The notes beneath the pieces were generated by a model. The model saw nothing but the letters and a program-made list of their open reading frames with translations, was not told where the DNA came from and ran no database searches. Below are positions 25,321-39,700 of a stretch of 64,000 nt of DNA, one piece after another (position 1 is the first letter of the stretch; each line of letters opens with the position of its first letter). A program made the translations under genes and the position numbers. Origin of the DNA: Hybos culiciformis (taxonomy: Eukaryota > Arthropoda > Insecta > Diptera > Hybotidae); the NCBI GenBank assembly GCA_964007475.1, contig OZ023273.1, positions 40,673,525-40,737,524 on the forward strand, in the 5' to 3' direction.

Positions 25321-28300
25321 CTCTAATCACTAATTTTTGTAAACAATTTTTTTCGCACTATATTAGGATGAAATCTACGGTAAATTAATTAAATGATATT
25401 TATTCATAAATCTAAATTCTAAAGCGTCTTTAAAAAGTTATTCGTAAATTTTATTTCCAACTTTTTAAGTAAAATAAAAAACAAATAAAATAAATTTAAA
25501 TTTATCTTAGAAAGCGACAGACATGATTTTGTCTCTTATAAAAATAATGTGATTTAATTGCACATAAAAAGTCAATTATAATTATAAAATTAGTATAACA
25601 TTTTTAATTTGATATTTTAGAAATTTGAAAAAGAAAATAAAAGTCTTAATGTTTTCAAGTTGTATGCGGAAAACTTTTCCAGAAGATAAACTTCTTTCAT
25701 TTTTTTTTATTATTATTTTTTTCTTGCTTTCCTCAAAGATTTGCGTTCAAAAATTAATGAAAAACTTTTTCTAATTACACAAGAGTCAATATTCTTAAAA
25801 TTTCTTCTGTGATTTTATAAATAACGTATAATTTTTTCTTTTAAAATATTTATAGAATAATATTTTCTTGATTTCTTGAATTTTGTATGAATACTAATAA
25901 GCTATTATAATTAAGGCATAACAATAAAAAAGTACATGTTTTCAATTATTTTATGACATAATTCATTAAAAGTTCAAACTCGAGGGTTTAAATATAAAAG
26001 ATGGTAAAATTTAATTACATATCTACTATACTACTCAAATATATGGATATTTTTAAGAAATATTTTATAATTTTTTAACGTAATTATAAGATATTCCTCT
26101 TCTCAGCTAAATAGAACATTATTTCGCTAATTCACAATTTAATTTTTATGCTTGCGTGTTCTTTTAATATGTAAGGAAACAACACTAAAGATACATTTTT
26201 ATAATTTATGCAAAACATGTAAATTTTTAACATTACAGTATTAAAATGTTACTTAACAATATTAGTTAAAAGATAAAAAGACATCTTAAATTCAATGAGG
26301 CCATGATATGTTCAGATTATTTTATGTATTATTTTTATTTATAAATAGCATATAAATAGCATTTGTTCTATTGATAAACTGTAGATTGAAAAGAATGTAA
26401 AAATTTTAATTTTATAATTTAGGCATTGAATCATCAACATATAGTATAGGGATAACAGTTTTAATTTGAAATGCATAATATTCTGCTGTGTACTTTAGTT
26501 AACTTTTTATCAAAGCGTAATGGGATCTATTTTTTCGGGGGCCCGGCGGTTATAAATTAGTTATATACGTAGTACATATAATTCCAAATTTAAGAATAAA
26601 AAGGAAGGACAAATGTAATATAATGAGAGCTCACAAAAAATTAATTGTTTGAGAGAAACTCATTATCACTAAGATGACATTATACTGAAAGTTGTTGTAT
26701 TGTATAATTCCGAATACAAGGGAAGATAAATAAACTCGTTCTATTTTAAATCTGTACTATACATGGATGTGGTACACATATGTATAATAAATGTATATAT
26801 ATTTTTTTTTGGGTATTATTTTGTGTATATATTTTGTATTTAATAAATAAATTTTTTGTATAATATATCCACTACACATGTAAATATTAAAGAAAATTTT
26901 GTTATTTTTTGAGAAAATTCACATATGAAAAAGCTTAAAGGGATGCGGAAATAATGCGACGACAAATAATAAACTGTAATTTTCTTTAAAACTTTTTAAT
27001 CTTATAATAAAATGTAAATAAATTATTTCATTTATTAATGTTATGTAAAAATAAATTTTTGTTATGTTGTCAACAATTTGTTTTGTAAATATTATTAAGG
27101 ATTTTAAGTTTCAAAATTATATATAATTCAGAGAAATAAAGATTTATACACAATATTATTGTTTCAAAAAGGTAACAAAATAATGAATAAAAAAAAATAG
27201 CTTAAGGTGGAAAATAAAACAAATTTTCAATAGTATAAAATGCTGACTGATGCAAAAATAATTTTTGTTATATACAAAAAAAAAAAAACATAAAATAAGA
27301 TTTTAATCTTAAAAAGTTTTTCTATACTGTTTATGCAATTTGAAAACTTGATTTATTCGAATCTATTTTATTCTGTAGATTTCGTATCTTATATAAACAA
27401 ATAAAATGCATTTAATTCTGAGTTGATGAAATAACTTCGTTATTTTCATAAAAAAATAATTATCTTCATTATCTTACTTTAGTTGTTGACGATTGTGAAA
27501 AAGAAAAATTCAAAACATAAAAATATTATTTTCAGATACTTTTTGACTCGTTTTCAATTGATTTCAAGCCGCTAGTAATGTCAAGTTGTTACATAAGCTA
27601 CGAAAATTATGTTTATATGACTTAATAATAAAGTATATAAAATACTAAAATTAAATACAAAAAAAATGATAAATATACAAATAAGTTTAATATATTCTTT
27701 AATAATTGTTAAATCTTTTTATGAATAAGTTTTAAGAAACTCACGACTTCAATTAATTATTTTACATACGACATTTAGATACTATTTTTTTTTACCCTTT
27801 CTCTATCGAAAATTTAAAAAAATTATACTTCAATCCAATGTAAACATAATAACAAACTTTTTTTTTATAAAGAATCAGTATTTTTACGTTTTTTTTTATG
27901 TATTCTACGTATTTTGAAATATTCATATGTAAATATATATTTTAAAACCTCTAGATTTCGATAATAAGTACACAATAATGAATCTAAGTCACAATTTTAC
28001 CATATTATATTCTTCACTCATAGTAAAAAAAATCATAATTTAACAAAACTTAAAAATGGAACCGTGTATATACATCTACTACATATATACCTAAGATACT
28101 ACATATATACCTAAGATACGTACGTATTATTTATAAATTATGATAAAATATTATCATTATTCTGAAAGCTCTTTTTTTTTTTACGATAACACCCGGGTGA
28201 ATACTCTAATTAATTTTTTTTTTCGTAGCTACAAACAATATGTGAATAATATTGTTATTGATATCCCTATATTTTTCTTAACTAAATTAAGATATTTTTC

Positions 28301-28560
28301 TATTTATTTACATATATTATTATTACACACTTATGTTTATCTTTTAAATTAACCGTCATCTGATTAGATTTTAAGCTTTATGTATCTCTTCTAGCCAATT
28401 TTATTAGTAATGTTTGAATAATATTTTCAGTCTATTTGAAACAATTCAAGTTGATAGAAGTTATTATTTAGTGATAAACAGAAAAAAAAATTTGTGAATC
28501 AAATTGAATTCACGTGAAAATTTATTAATTAACTTTTGTTTATAAATAAACCAAAAAACA

Positions 28561-31500
28561 ATGGGAGCTTTAGGTAAAACGAAAAATCCTAAAATGAGAG
28601 CTTGATACGATTCATAATTTATATCTTAATTTTTCATAATATCTAAAAGTTTTCAAAGTATTCATGGAACGAAAAATAATTAATTTTATTAAAAAATATT
28701 TCAGAAAGAAAATATTTCAATTTAAATAACGTTAATTTGGTTTTTCCATCTTCATTCTAATGTTAATAATTTCCGTGGTGATAGATAAATTTTTAAAAAT
28801 ATCCATACAGTGTTGCAAACATATATATTTTTTGTCAAGAAAAATTCTATATTAAATTTTCTAACAATAAAAATATTTCGTCGGATAACAATTAAGATTT
28901 TCAAATTAGTGATTTTGTAACCAAAAAACAAAGATATTTTTAACATTCATGTTTGATATAAAATTTACTTTTCATCTATTTAACACTCATACGAAATAAA
29001 CAAAAACAAATCCTTTTATCATGCTGTAGTTTTTCCTTTCATTTCAGAAAATACATTTCGTAGTAATAAGTACGAAATACCTAGCATAGATTTCGAAATG
29101 GTAAAGAGATTTCAACAATTGGAACAGGAACAAAGAAATTCAATTTTGCAACAGAATACAGAAAATCGTCAGTACAGGGGCCCAAATTGGTGAGAAAATA
29201 GCTCTTTACCTACAAGATACTTTTTATTTTATTTTAATATAGTTATTATGTTCTAAAAATTGGGACAGAAATTCATTTTCTTTTTCACAAAATAATTCTT
29301 AATTTTTAAATATTTTGAAAGTTTTTCCGAAAAAGGCTCATAATTTATGAATCTTAACTATATAGTCTTCCAGGAAAAAAATCCGAGATCCTACAGTCGG
29401 CGGTTTTGTGGGAAGAGTTAGTGAGGAAATTTAAAACCTGGATTTTTCATATAAATTAAAAAAAAACGAAAATATTCATAACTTTCGAACCGAACAGGAT
29501 GAAAATTAAAAAGTTCATGACATATTTTTTGAAAAAAAAAATTTACCTTATGATTTTGACTGAAAGATTTAACTAAAAAAAGTACAAACATTCTGTACCG
29601 GTTTTAGATAGATAATAGAAATTATAAGTTGATCTGTCAACAAATTATTACGCCTTTAAAAGTTCGAAAAATATTGCACGACTAAAGTATATGTAAAAAA
29701 AATCCTATTTAAGATACTTGTACATGAATTCGATAACTTTGTATGGGATATATAAAAGACGGTTACAGTACAATGAATAATTGTGAATTTTGATAGTTTT
29801 AAAAATAATCAAAAAGATGCCCTAAAATTTTATATTTTGGAATTAAAAAAAAGAATTTTTTTCTATCTTCTACACTATAGTTTCAATGTCACCGTTCGTG
29901 ATCAGAGAAAAATTTAGATATTTAGTAATTATACTTCAGTTCCGTGATGATGTGATGTGCAATGAAAATTATTAGGAAAATACTAACTTTTTAATAAAAA
30001 ATACTAATAAAAGAATAAATATTGAAAATTTTCACATTTTTGTATTCTAAAAGGAAAACTTTTCATTATATCTATGTTTTTTTTTTTTGTTTTTAGTTGG
30101 AAAAAGTTTGTTCAACATTGGCCAATTATTTCACAGGATCTAGCATTATTACTTATTTGCATTTTACTATGGGCAATTGCAATATCTGTTTTACCAAGAG
30201 AATATATTTCATTGAATTCCACATTCATGAAAATTGTATATTTGTTCGTGGGAGCACAAATATGTGGTACTTTAGTAACGTTATTTCATTTACCTGACAT
30301 GTTGGGCATGTTATTTTGGGGTGTAATTTATACAAATATTGGATTTGGAGATTTTTCTGGATATGATAAATTTGAAGGATTTTTAAGGTAAATGAATATA
30401 AATTTAAAATGAAAATTATTTTTATGAAGTTATATTTTGAATGCTCTGTAAGTTTTTTTTTTAGTTATTTGAATGATAAACATAATTACATATGTATGTA
30501 TAATATTGAATAATTTTACTGTAATCAAACGGCAAAATGTGATGAAAATTTTTATAAAACATAGTATGAACATTTTTATGGAATATTTATTTATTTTGTA
30601 CTTTATAATGAAATATTTACTTATATTTTTTCATGTTGAAATTTATATAGTTAAATTTACAAAATTCTAAATAATACTAAGGGAAATTAATTTATTAAAA
30701 AATCAGATATCGTAACATTGTACTTGTGTTTGGAAAATAATTTATTTAATATAACTAAAGAATGTTTGATATCTAAATATTGCTCATTTGATGTTATAAC
30801 CTTTTTTTCGAACCCTAAGCACCATCCATCTCCCTTCCTCTTCAAGTCGGTTAAATCTTTGTATTCTTATTGTTTGCATAATCATTTTCACAAAGTGTTC
30901 ATAAATTATCAACCATGCTAATATTATTTCCAAGTAGATTGTTTTTGCCATTGTAGGAACAATAATTTTTTATTGTTTTATTTTTAATTCAAGACAATTT
31001 TATGTCATTAAGTAATAAAACAATGATAACTTTTTGGAACAAATTTATTTTTTAACCTAAGGAACGAAGAGAGCCCAAAATAGGCTTAAAATGATAAGGA
31101 AAGGATAATTTTTTTATTTATTATTTAATTATTTATCACGTAAATAAAAAAAAAGAAGTAAATTATTTACAAAATTACTCGTAAACGAGTATTTTGAGTA
31201 TAATTTTAGCTTATTCCATCGTCTAGTTCAAAAGTTGTTTTACGGGAAACAAAATCAATCCGTTACTTCCGAAATATTTTAATTGTTAAAGAATATAACC
31301 TTTATACAATAATTTTAGAAAAATTTCATATTTTTTGTAAATATTTTGTTATTTATTTTTTGTTATATTTATAGAGAAATGGCATTAGTTACAATAATGC
31401 TGTTAGCTGGTCTTGGTTTGGATGTGAATGCATTTAAAAAAGTTTGGTTTATGGTAATGCGATTGACCTTAATACCAACTGCTGCTGAAGTTGCAATAAT

Positions 31501-34500
31501 AGCAGTAATTGGAAATTTTCTTTTAAAAATGCCATGGTTGTGGGGAATATTATTGGGGTAAGTAATACAAAAATATATATGCTGATGAATATATATATAT
31601 TTCTCGATATATAAAGAAATAAAAAAATATTCAATTTTAAGTCATAAATAAAAGAATTTCTATTTTATATGCAAATTTGTGGTAAGTGAATAAAAACGAG
31701 ATATAGAAAAATTTAATTTGAACTTTTTTTTTTGTATTCTTAAAATAAGCAGATAATCTTAAAAGTTTGATTTTTTTTCTATCAGCCAGCCAACCAGTAT
31801 ATAATAGTAGATAGAAATTTTATTTGGATTAAATTTTTACACCAGAAATTTTTATTATATTCTTTCGTAGATAAACCTATCTTATATACAGACTACAGAT
31901 ATAAAGACCCAAAAAAAAACTTGAATTAAAATATAAATAGTTGTTTTCAAATTCAACAATTTCAAAAAAAAAAGTACTAATATGAAAATTTTTTGTGAAT
32001 CCAATAACTTTCCGTATTGGATTTGAAGTTTTACGTACCTATTTGCATTGTATTTTGTATTCTTTTCCTATATATAAGTAATACAATTAAATCAATATTA
32101 TTCACATTAGAAAAAAAAAATCAAGGAAGTACATAGCTAAACGAAATAGAAACTGTGGGTGGCTTATATATCTTTGAAGGGCGATCAAAGGAGTATAAGT
32201 CAATTTTTTACAAAAACGAAATACATACATTATTTCTTTGAAGGGCGATTATTAAATAATGTATATATTTGGTTTTTGTAAAAAATTGACTTATTTTCCT
32301 ATGATCGCCCTTCAAAGAAATAATGTATGTATTTCGTTTTTGTAAAAAATTGACTTATACTCCTTTGATCGCCCTTCAAAGATATGGTTTATGGTCTTTA
32401 TCTTATAATTTTCTTTATCTATTAATACGGTCTTTATCTTATATAGTACAGGCAAATTGTCCAAAATAAACAAAAAAATTGCGAAGTGGCTGTAACTTGG
32501 TATATACATTTGAAAATGTATATATTTCAAGAAACCAAGGAGTCTCTAGCGAAAAAGAGTGTGCTAAAGTGGCCACGCCTATCCCTTTGCGGCACATTTA
32601 AATAATATTATTTTGTAATTTTTTTTATGTAAATCACTATCAGTATAGACAAGTTTGGTAAATTTAGCATCCTAAGATCTTAAATAATAAAGTACATTAC
32701 TATAATTTTGCTTCTGTTAATAATAATATTGCTCTAATAAACACAAAAATGTTGTTTTTTCCAATAAATTCGATTTCACGAAAAAAGAATTTTGGTTTTT
32801 AACGTTTTATATTTTTATACAATTGCCAAAAAAATTTTATTAAATTTTACCGCCCATTATTTGACGCTCTAGGCTCGAGCCTAAAGTGCCTATTTGTAAA
32901 TCCATCACTGCTCCTAAGTTTTAAACAGTTTAAACATGATTATTTCGTGCTTAGATACATACAAAGTATATTTGAAAAACTTCATTGTCAAATACTGGGT
33001 CGAGCACACTATTGATTGCTAGGGACTCATCGGATTCTTCTGTATGAGTATAGAAAGTTGCAGCTACTTCGTAATTTTTTTTGTTTATTTGATGATTTTA
33101 GACTTAGTTTGCCTGTACTAACAATAAAAATTTAAAAATAAAATAAATTCATATACAGGGTTCCCACTTTTCTGGAAAATCAGGGAATTCCAACAGATTT
33201 CTGGAAAAAAAATTAAAACCACTAAAAATTTTTTTTTTTTTTAATTTCTTTGTTTTAGAAACAAAAATAGTTGAAATTGTTACTTCTGGAAAAAACACAT
33301 TTTTTATACGGAAAGTCAGGGAAAATGAATCTAAATAAAAAGTGGGAACCCTGATATATTATTGAAAATAAAAAAAAAAAATTTCCAAAAAAAAAGGAAA
33401 ATTGAACAACATGTCCTGATTTAATTGTGTCATTCACATCGTCAATATTTTACATCTCGATTGTGACTATATACTATAATTAAAAATAATCCCTATTTTC
33501 CTTTTTAGAAAAACACAAAAATTTTTTTCCTTACTTCTTTATGACTGACTTTGTGCTTTGAAGGAAATTCTTTATTACAAATTTTCGAAAATCATAACGG
33601 GCTGTCTACATTAGCGATTTAGAATCGCGCGTATTTATGAATGTATTGTATTTTTTCTGTTTCATTTATTAGTATTTGTTTACATTTAAAGAACAAAATC
33701 GCATGCAGGAAAAATACGCTAATATAGACACCTAGTAAATTAATTGTATTAATTGTCAGTCTTCTGTCGAGTATTATAAATTATATCAATGCAACGTAAA
33801 CTCCTTCCCGTGCTGAGTCAAAAAACAAATTTCAATTAAAGTACCTATAAAAATAATATTTTTGGAAAAGGTCCGCATAAAAGATTCTTTATTTAATAAA
33901 TTAAAAAAAAAAAAATTAATATGACACAGTGCTGTTAGGAGTTGACTTTGCTTTGTTTATATTGACTGAAACTAAATTTCTGTATATTTGTTCACATAAC
34001 CGACTAGTTAAAAATTAAAATAAATAAATGAATGGAGAATATTTTTAAATTTTCCTTCACGGAAGAATTTATTTTAATAATAATAATAATAAAAGGTTTT
34101 CTCATTTTAAAAATCATTTTAATTATTTTTCATTTTTTTTTTTCTTACTGTTAGTATTATTAAAATAATAAAAAAAATCACAATAAAGGAAGAAAATAGA
34201 AATGTCAATTTTATAATATTCAAAATTAACAAAGAAATTGAGATATTTTTTTTTTTTGTTTTTAATTAAAAATGCGGCTAATTGAATTTTCCAGATTTTA
34301 TTTTTATAAAAATAATAAAAAAAAAAAAAGTTTTTTTTTATGATTTTATATTGTTAGAAAGAAAAAAGAAAATTTCATTATTTTTGCCAAAAGGTGAAAA
34401 TTAAAAAAACAAAAAAAAAAAAAAAATACAAGAACTTTACTTTTTCCTTCAATTTTTTATTTATTTTTTTTTGTAGGCAAATTACATCAATAGAAATTCA

Positions 34501-36685
34501 ATAATAAAAAAAAAAAAAACAAAAAAAGGAAAATTAAGGGAAAAATAATAAAATTAAAAAAAATTTTCTTTTATTTTTTCTATTTTTGTACGTTATGGTT
34601 GAGCAATAGAAAAAATGAGAAAAGTTTTATTATAATATTCTCTTATTTTTCATTTTTTTTTTTTTTTTTTATTTTTCTTTGCGAAAAACTTAGATTAAAT
34701 TAATTTTTTTTTTGTGTCAAAAAGCGTAATAATAATAAAGAAAAGAAATGGAATAAAAGTGACCAAAAAAATAAAAAAAATTTTTTGTCTTTGTTTTTTT
34801 TTTTGTTTTTGCAAAATTTGTGCCAGAAGCTCTGGAGGAATAATCAAATCATCAACTATAATAGTCCTATATAGAAAAAATAATATATTTTTCTCCTGTA
34901 CATTTTGGCATAGTTATAATTTGTTTTTTTTTTTTTTTTAATAAAATTTTTATATTTCAAAATTAAATTAATAAAAATATTGGCTTAAAAGTTGTTATAT
35001 CGAACAATCTGGAGGGTTTATTTTAATTAATTTTTTACGCACAATTGAAGCAATATTTTTTACTATATGTTTTTACATTTTTTATACTTAATTAGAAAAG
35101 AAAAACGAATATATGGTAACTTTTGTTTTATTTTTATTTCATACATTTCTCCAGTCAGATAAGTTTCGCTGTGTTTATAAGCGAATATTTATTTTTTTAA
35201 ATAATTAAACTTTCAAGTCGGATAATTAATTTTATTTTTATCCGTTGAAGTTTACATTATTTATAAAGTCAGAAGAAAACTGGTTTTTTTCTTTGTTTTA
35301 TTTATTTGTCTGTTTGTTACACTAACTGAAAAAGTCAGCTACTCTAATATAATTTTTGTTATTCCGTTTTATTCGAGTTATAAAGACTTCAAAAATTCAA
35401 ATAACCATTATTTAATCTTTATTTATTTAATTTTTTTGTTTTAATGCATTGTACTACGAGGGATTCGTCTTAGTATTGTTTTTATCGAACAAAAAATTAT
35501 AAGTTCTATAACTTTTGATCTAATCTAATGAATAGGGCTTAAAATAGGCTAAAAAAAATCTGGAGTCCGCTTAAAAAATGACAATTTTTTATTTAATATT
35601 TAATTATTTATCATGAAAATAAAGAAAAATATATAAAAAAGTAAATTATTTTCTAGATAATTGTAGAGTTTATTACTATCCATATTTTGAGTACAGTATA
35701 GTCGCGTAGTTCAAAAGTTATTGCCGAGAAACAAAATCAAGAATAAATAAATTTTTTATAATTAAAATTGAATTAATGCCACCTAATACCTTGTTCGCAT
35801 TATAATTTAAATTCCCTTTGTATTCTGGAAAACAAATTGCCGTTCGCATTACAAAATTTGATGAGAACTGGAATTTGATGATGTAAAAAAAAAATTGAGA
35901 AAGAGAAAAAGTTTTTGTTGTTGAAAATCTTGACTTTTTATCTCGCTTTTTATCAATTTTTTTTGTTTTTTTTTTCATTTTGACTCAAATTTGACAAGAA
36001 AACTGTTGCCAACTATAACAAAATTTCAAAAAATGAGTGAAAATAACTATAAATGTAGAATTCTAACCCTGACAAACTAGAATATGAAAGTGGAATATAC
36101 ATATTCCGGAATATTTTTTTATATGAAAAATCCAGTTCATGTTCCTGAAATATTTCGGATAACAGCATATTCCACTAATATTCTCCTAATGCGAACACCA
36201 ACGAATTTAATGATGAATATTTTCAACAAGTTAATGCAAATAAATATAATGTTTTAAACTTTATTTTTAAATTCCATTCCAAAGTTTTGATTTTTTTTTA
36301 GAAAACCTTCCCTTATTTTCTTTATTTTAACTCAAGATTTGGAGTACAACATTAAATTAGAAAATTCTGATCGTTTTTGATTTTAGAAAATAATTTGTAT
36401 TATACAATTTGTAGATAGTGTTGCACTAGTAAATTCATTAATAAACTTCAATAACAATTAGTTGGCCTCATTAAGTGACATAACGCAAAATTGATTATTT
36501 TTGTTTTTGAAATATGTAAGTAACCCTGAAAGTTTCAAAAGTATAATCAAGAATATCTGTCACATCTCAAATTCTTTAAAATTGTTATTATCATAATAAT
36601 ATAGTATAATGCTGCTGCTATCATTGTATTTTGAATAATAAAAATTTCAAAAGGACATGTCTTATTTTATTAACTAAGTTTTTTG

Positions 36686-36716
<31 letters not shown>

Positions 36717-39700
36717 GAATTTTTAAGCATATAATTTTTAATTTTAACAGATTATTTTTTATTCTAGAAAAAATAAAATAAAAAAATAAAAGATATATAT
36801 AACAAGTTGTAGTAAATGGTAACAGTTGTTGCGTGAAATTAAATTAAGAAAAATTTATTATGAGATTTTTATGTAAATTTTTAAAATAAAATATAATATA
36901 AAAAAAAAACTTAATTTAAGAAAATCTTTTGATATCAAACTTTTAATGTAAATTTTCTTGTAATTTGTGGTATTTTTGTATTCTTTTGCATAAATTGTTA
37001 AAGCTCTTGTTATCTTGTCTATAATAAAATATTTTCAATTTTCTTCTTTATATATAATATTCAAGAGGATGAAAATTTATGAAATTTAAAACTCTTTAAA
37101 TGTTACATTAATTAACCATAAATATTGAAAATCTCTTAAAATGGAAATAAAATTTCTTGGAAATTTTAAATACTTTTTGATATACATATAATGTTGTCAG
37201 CCTTAGAGGTTATAACGTTTCAAAATTAAATTAATTTTTTAAGACACAAGTAACTTTATTGTGTCTTCAACCTGGAATTGAAAAAGTGCAATTTTTATGT
37301 TATGATCTGATTAGAAAATTATAGAAGAACAATCGAATTGTAAATGTTACTATAGTATTCAATGCAAAAATATTTAATTATAAGTATATAGTTTCTATTA
37401 TATAGTTTGTATTTTTGTTTTGGTTTCTGTACTTATTTTCAAAAATTGATTTATTTATTTATTTACAGTTTAGTTATTACAGCCGTATCACCTAATGTTG
37501 TAGTTACAGTGATGCTTAAGCTTAAAGAAGATCGATTAGGTCTTAACGATGGTATTCATACATTAATTTATGCTATGACAACTTGCAATGATGTCGTTTC
37601 TATTTTTCTGTTTGGTGTTGTATCCGGAGTAATATTTTCAACTGGTGAATAATTCATATTTGATAATGTTGACCGTAAAAATGTTTTATTATATTAACTA
37701 AAAATTAATTTATATTCAGGTTCTTTGGGAAGTCAATTACTTCAGGGTCCTATTGGTATTGGTTTAGGTATTGTTTATGGATATTTATATGCCCTTCTTA
37801 TAGTGCATTTACCTTCAAAAAATTCAGTAAGTTTTTATTTATACTTTTTTTTTTTCAGAATATATTCCTTAGAAGTTATAATTGTTTAAAAAAATTTAAC
37901 GAAAATTATTACAATTTCAAAGTTTATTATTATTCAAATTTAATATTTGTATAAAAATATACATACCTATATATTTTATGTTAGGAATTTATATAAGTTA
38001 AAAATATTCAACAATTTTACTTGAAAGTTTTTGAACAAGACATTATGTATAACGAAAATTTGTCTTTTGGGATAGATAAATAATGAAAAAATATAAACTA
38101 CAGCATAAAATGTTTTGATAATACATAACACTAGCAATTTTATAAAAACACGAAAAAAAAAATTGATTTGTGAATTGTTTTGGTATTATTCGAAATTAAT
38201 TCATTTTTAACATTTTTATGCTGTGCCGGGATATAATTTTTATTGATGTACGATCAAAAACTCCGGTTTTTATCATTAGCTGGAACTTAAACTTTTCTTT
38301 TGTGAATTCTCAGTTTTGAGAAGTAACAATAAAAAATTTAAATTCAAGATATCTGTATAACAATGTTTTTATGAATAATTTTTAATGCATTAATAAAACT
38401 CTTTTTCAATATTTCAATTTAAAATATTTTCCGATTTCCGACCGCCCTCTTTTTTTAGATAGCAATTTTCCATAAGAATATAAATTATAGACTAACTACA
38501 CAAGTTTATTTCTAAGGTTGCCTTTTCAAGATCCGCACCCAGTTGTATTTTATGTTGTTTCTTTTTTAACTATTCCAACCACCTGAAAATAAAAAGCAAC
38601 AAATTCCTGATGGCTATTGCTGTCTGTAAATTGTTTTTTTTTTGTCTGCACTAGCCTTTAACACATGAAAAAATCCAATTCGTAGGTTAGTTCTAAGGTC
38701 CAAGTGCAAATCCCGTATTAAGTTTCTATTAAATTTTATAATAATTTAATGCCTATAATGGTAAAAAATCATATGTTTTAAATATTTATTAAAACAGAAC
38801 GTTTTCTATAAGTAAATATTTTTTACAAAAAAATCTTGTCATATGAGAAACTTTATACTATTGTAATCTCATTTTATGAATTTGCATATTATAATAAAGC
38901 AATAAAATATTGAACTTTATATAAATTTTATTCGCAGAAATATTCGCATTTTAAATTCAATTATTAAAATTATATTTATTTTATTTTTAATAAATCCCGA
39001 AAAAAAAAATTTTTTTTTTTAATTTTCAGTTTTCTTCTTTAAATTGCAACTTTTTACGTATAAGTTTTTGAAGAAAAATATTATTATATATACATATATA
39101 CCTAATACATTTATATTTATTTGGTTTTCTAGTTGAAAGAATTTTTTTAATATCAGAGGCATTTCAAAGGATGCAAGAGTATTTTTGGGAAACTGAAAAT
39201 ATGAGTCAAAAAAGTTCTTATAATTACATAAATATACTATATGCCTACTAAATTTAAAATTAAATTTCAGAAATCTTTCACGATAAAATTTTTTATATAC
39301 ATACATAGGTATTAAATATTGAAAAATAATATTTAATCTATATTATGGGGTTTTTATTGGATAACGTTATACGTATGACTTAACAGTAAAAATAATATTT
39401 GGAAATATTTATAAAATTGTATAAAATCTCAATAGATAGCGAATAATTTTAGAATTTTATATGATAGACTGGACAGCAACACAGACTAATTTTTTCGAAA
39501 AAAAAATCCGGTTAGAATAAAATTTTTCGCTAAGCTGACATCATTAGATCTATTAGATGAATTATGCCATAGAGTCTTATATGGCATTAATATAGTATTA
39601 GTAGTCAAAAAAAAAAACCTAAATCTATAGCTGGATATAAAAAAATCATATTATTATCAATTATCATGATATATTATCTTCAAAATATTTTATTTTCAAA

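Noticed and set aside
30718..30921. 67-codon frame with Ser/Pro-rich segment in Nha intron 3
   Set aside because: It is not in phase with the flanking Nha exons, which join perfectly without it, and no domain is recognised.
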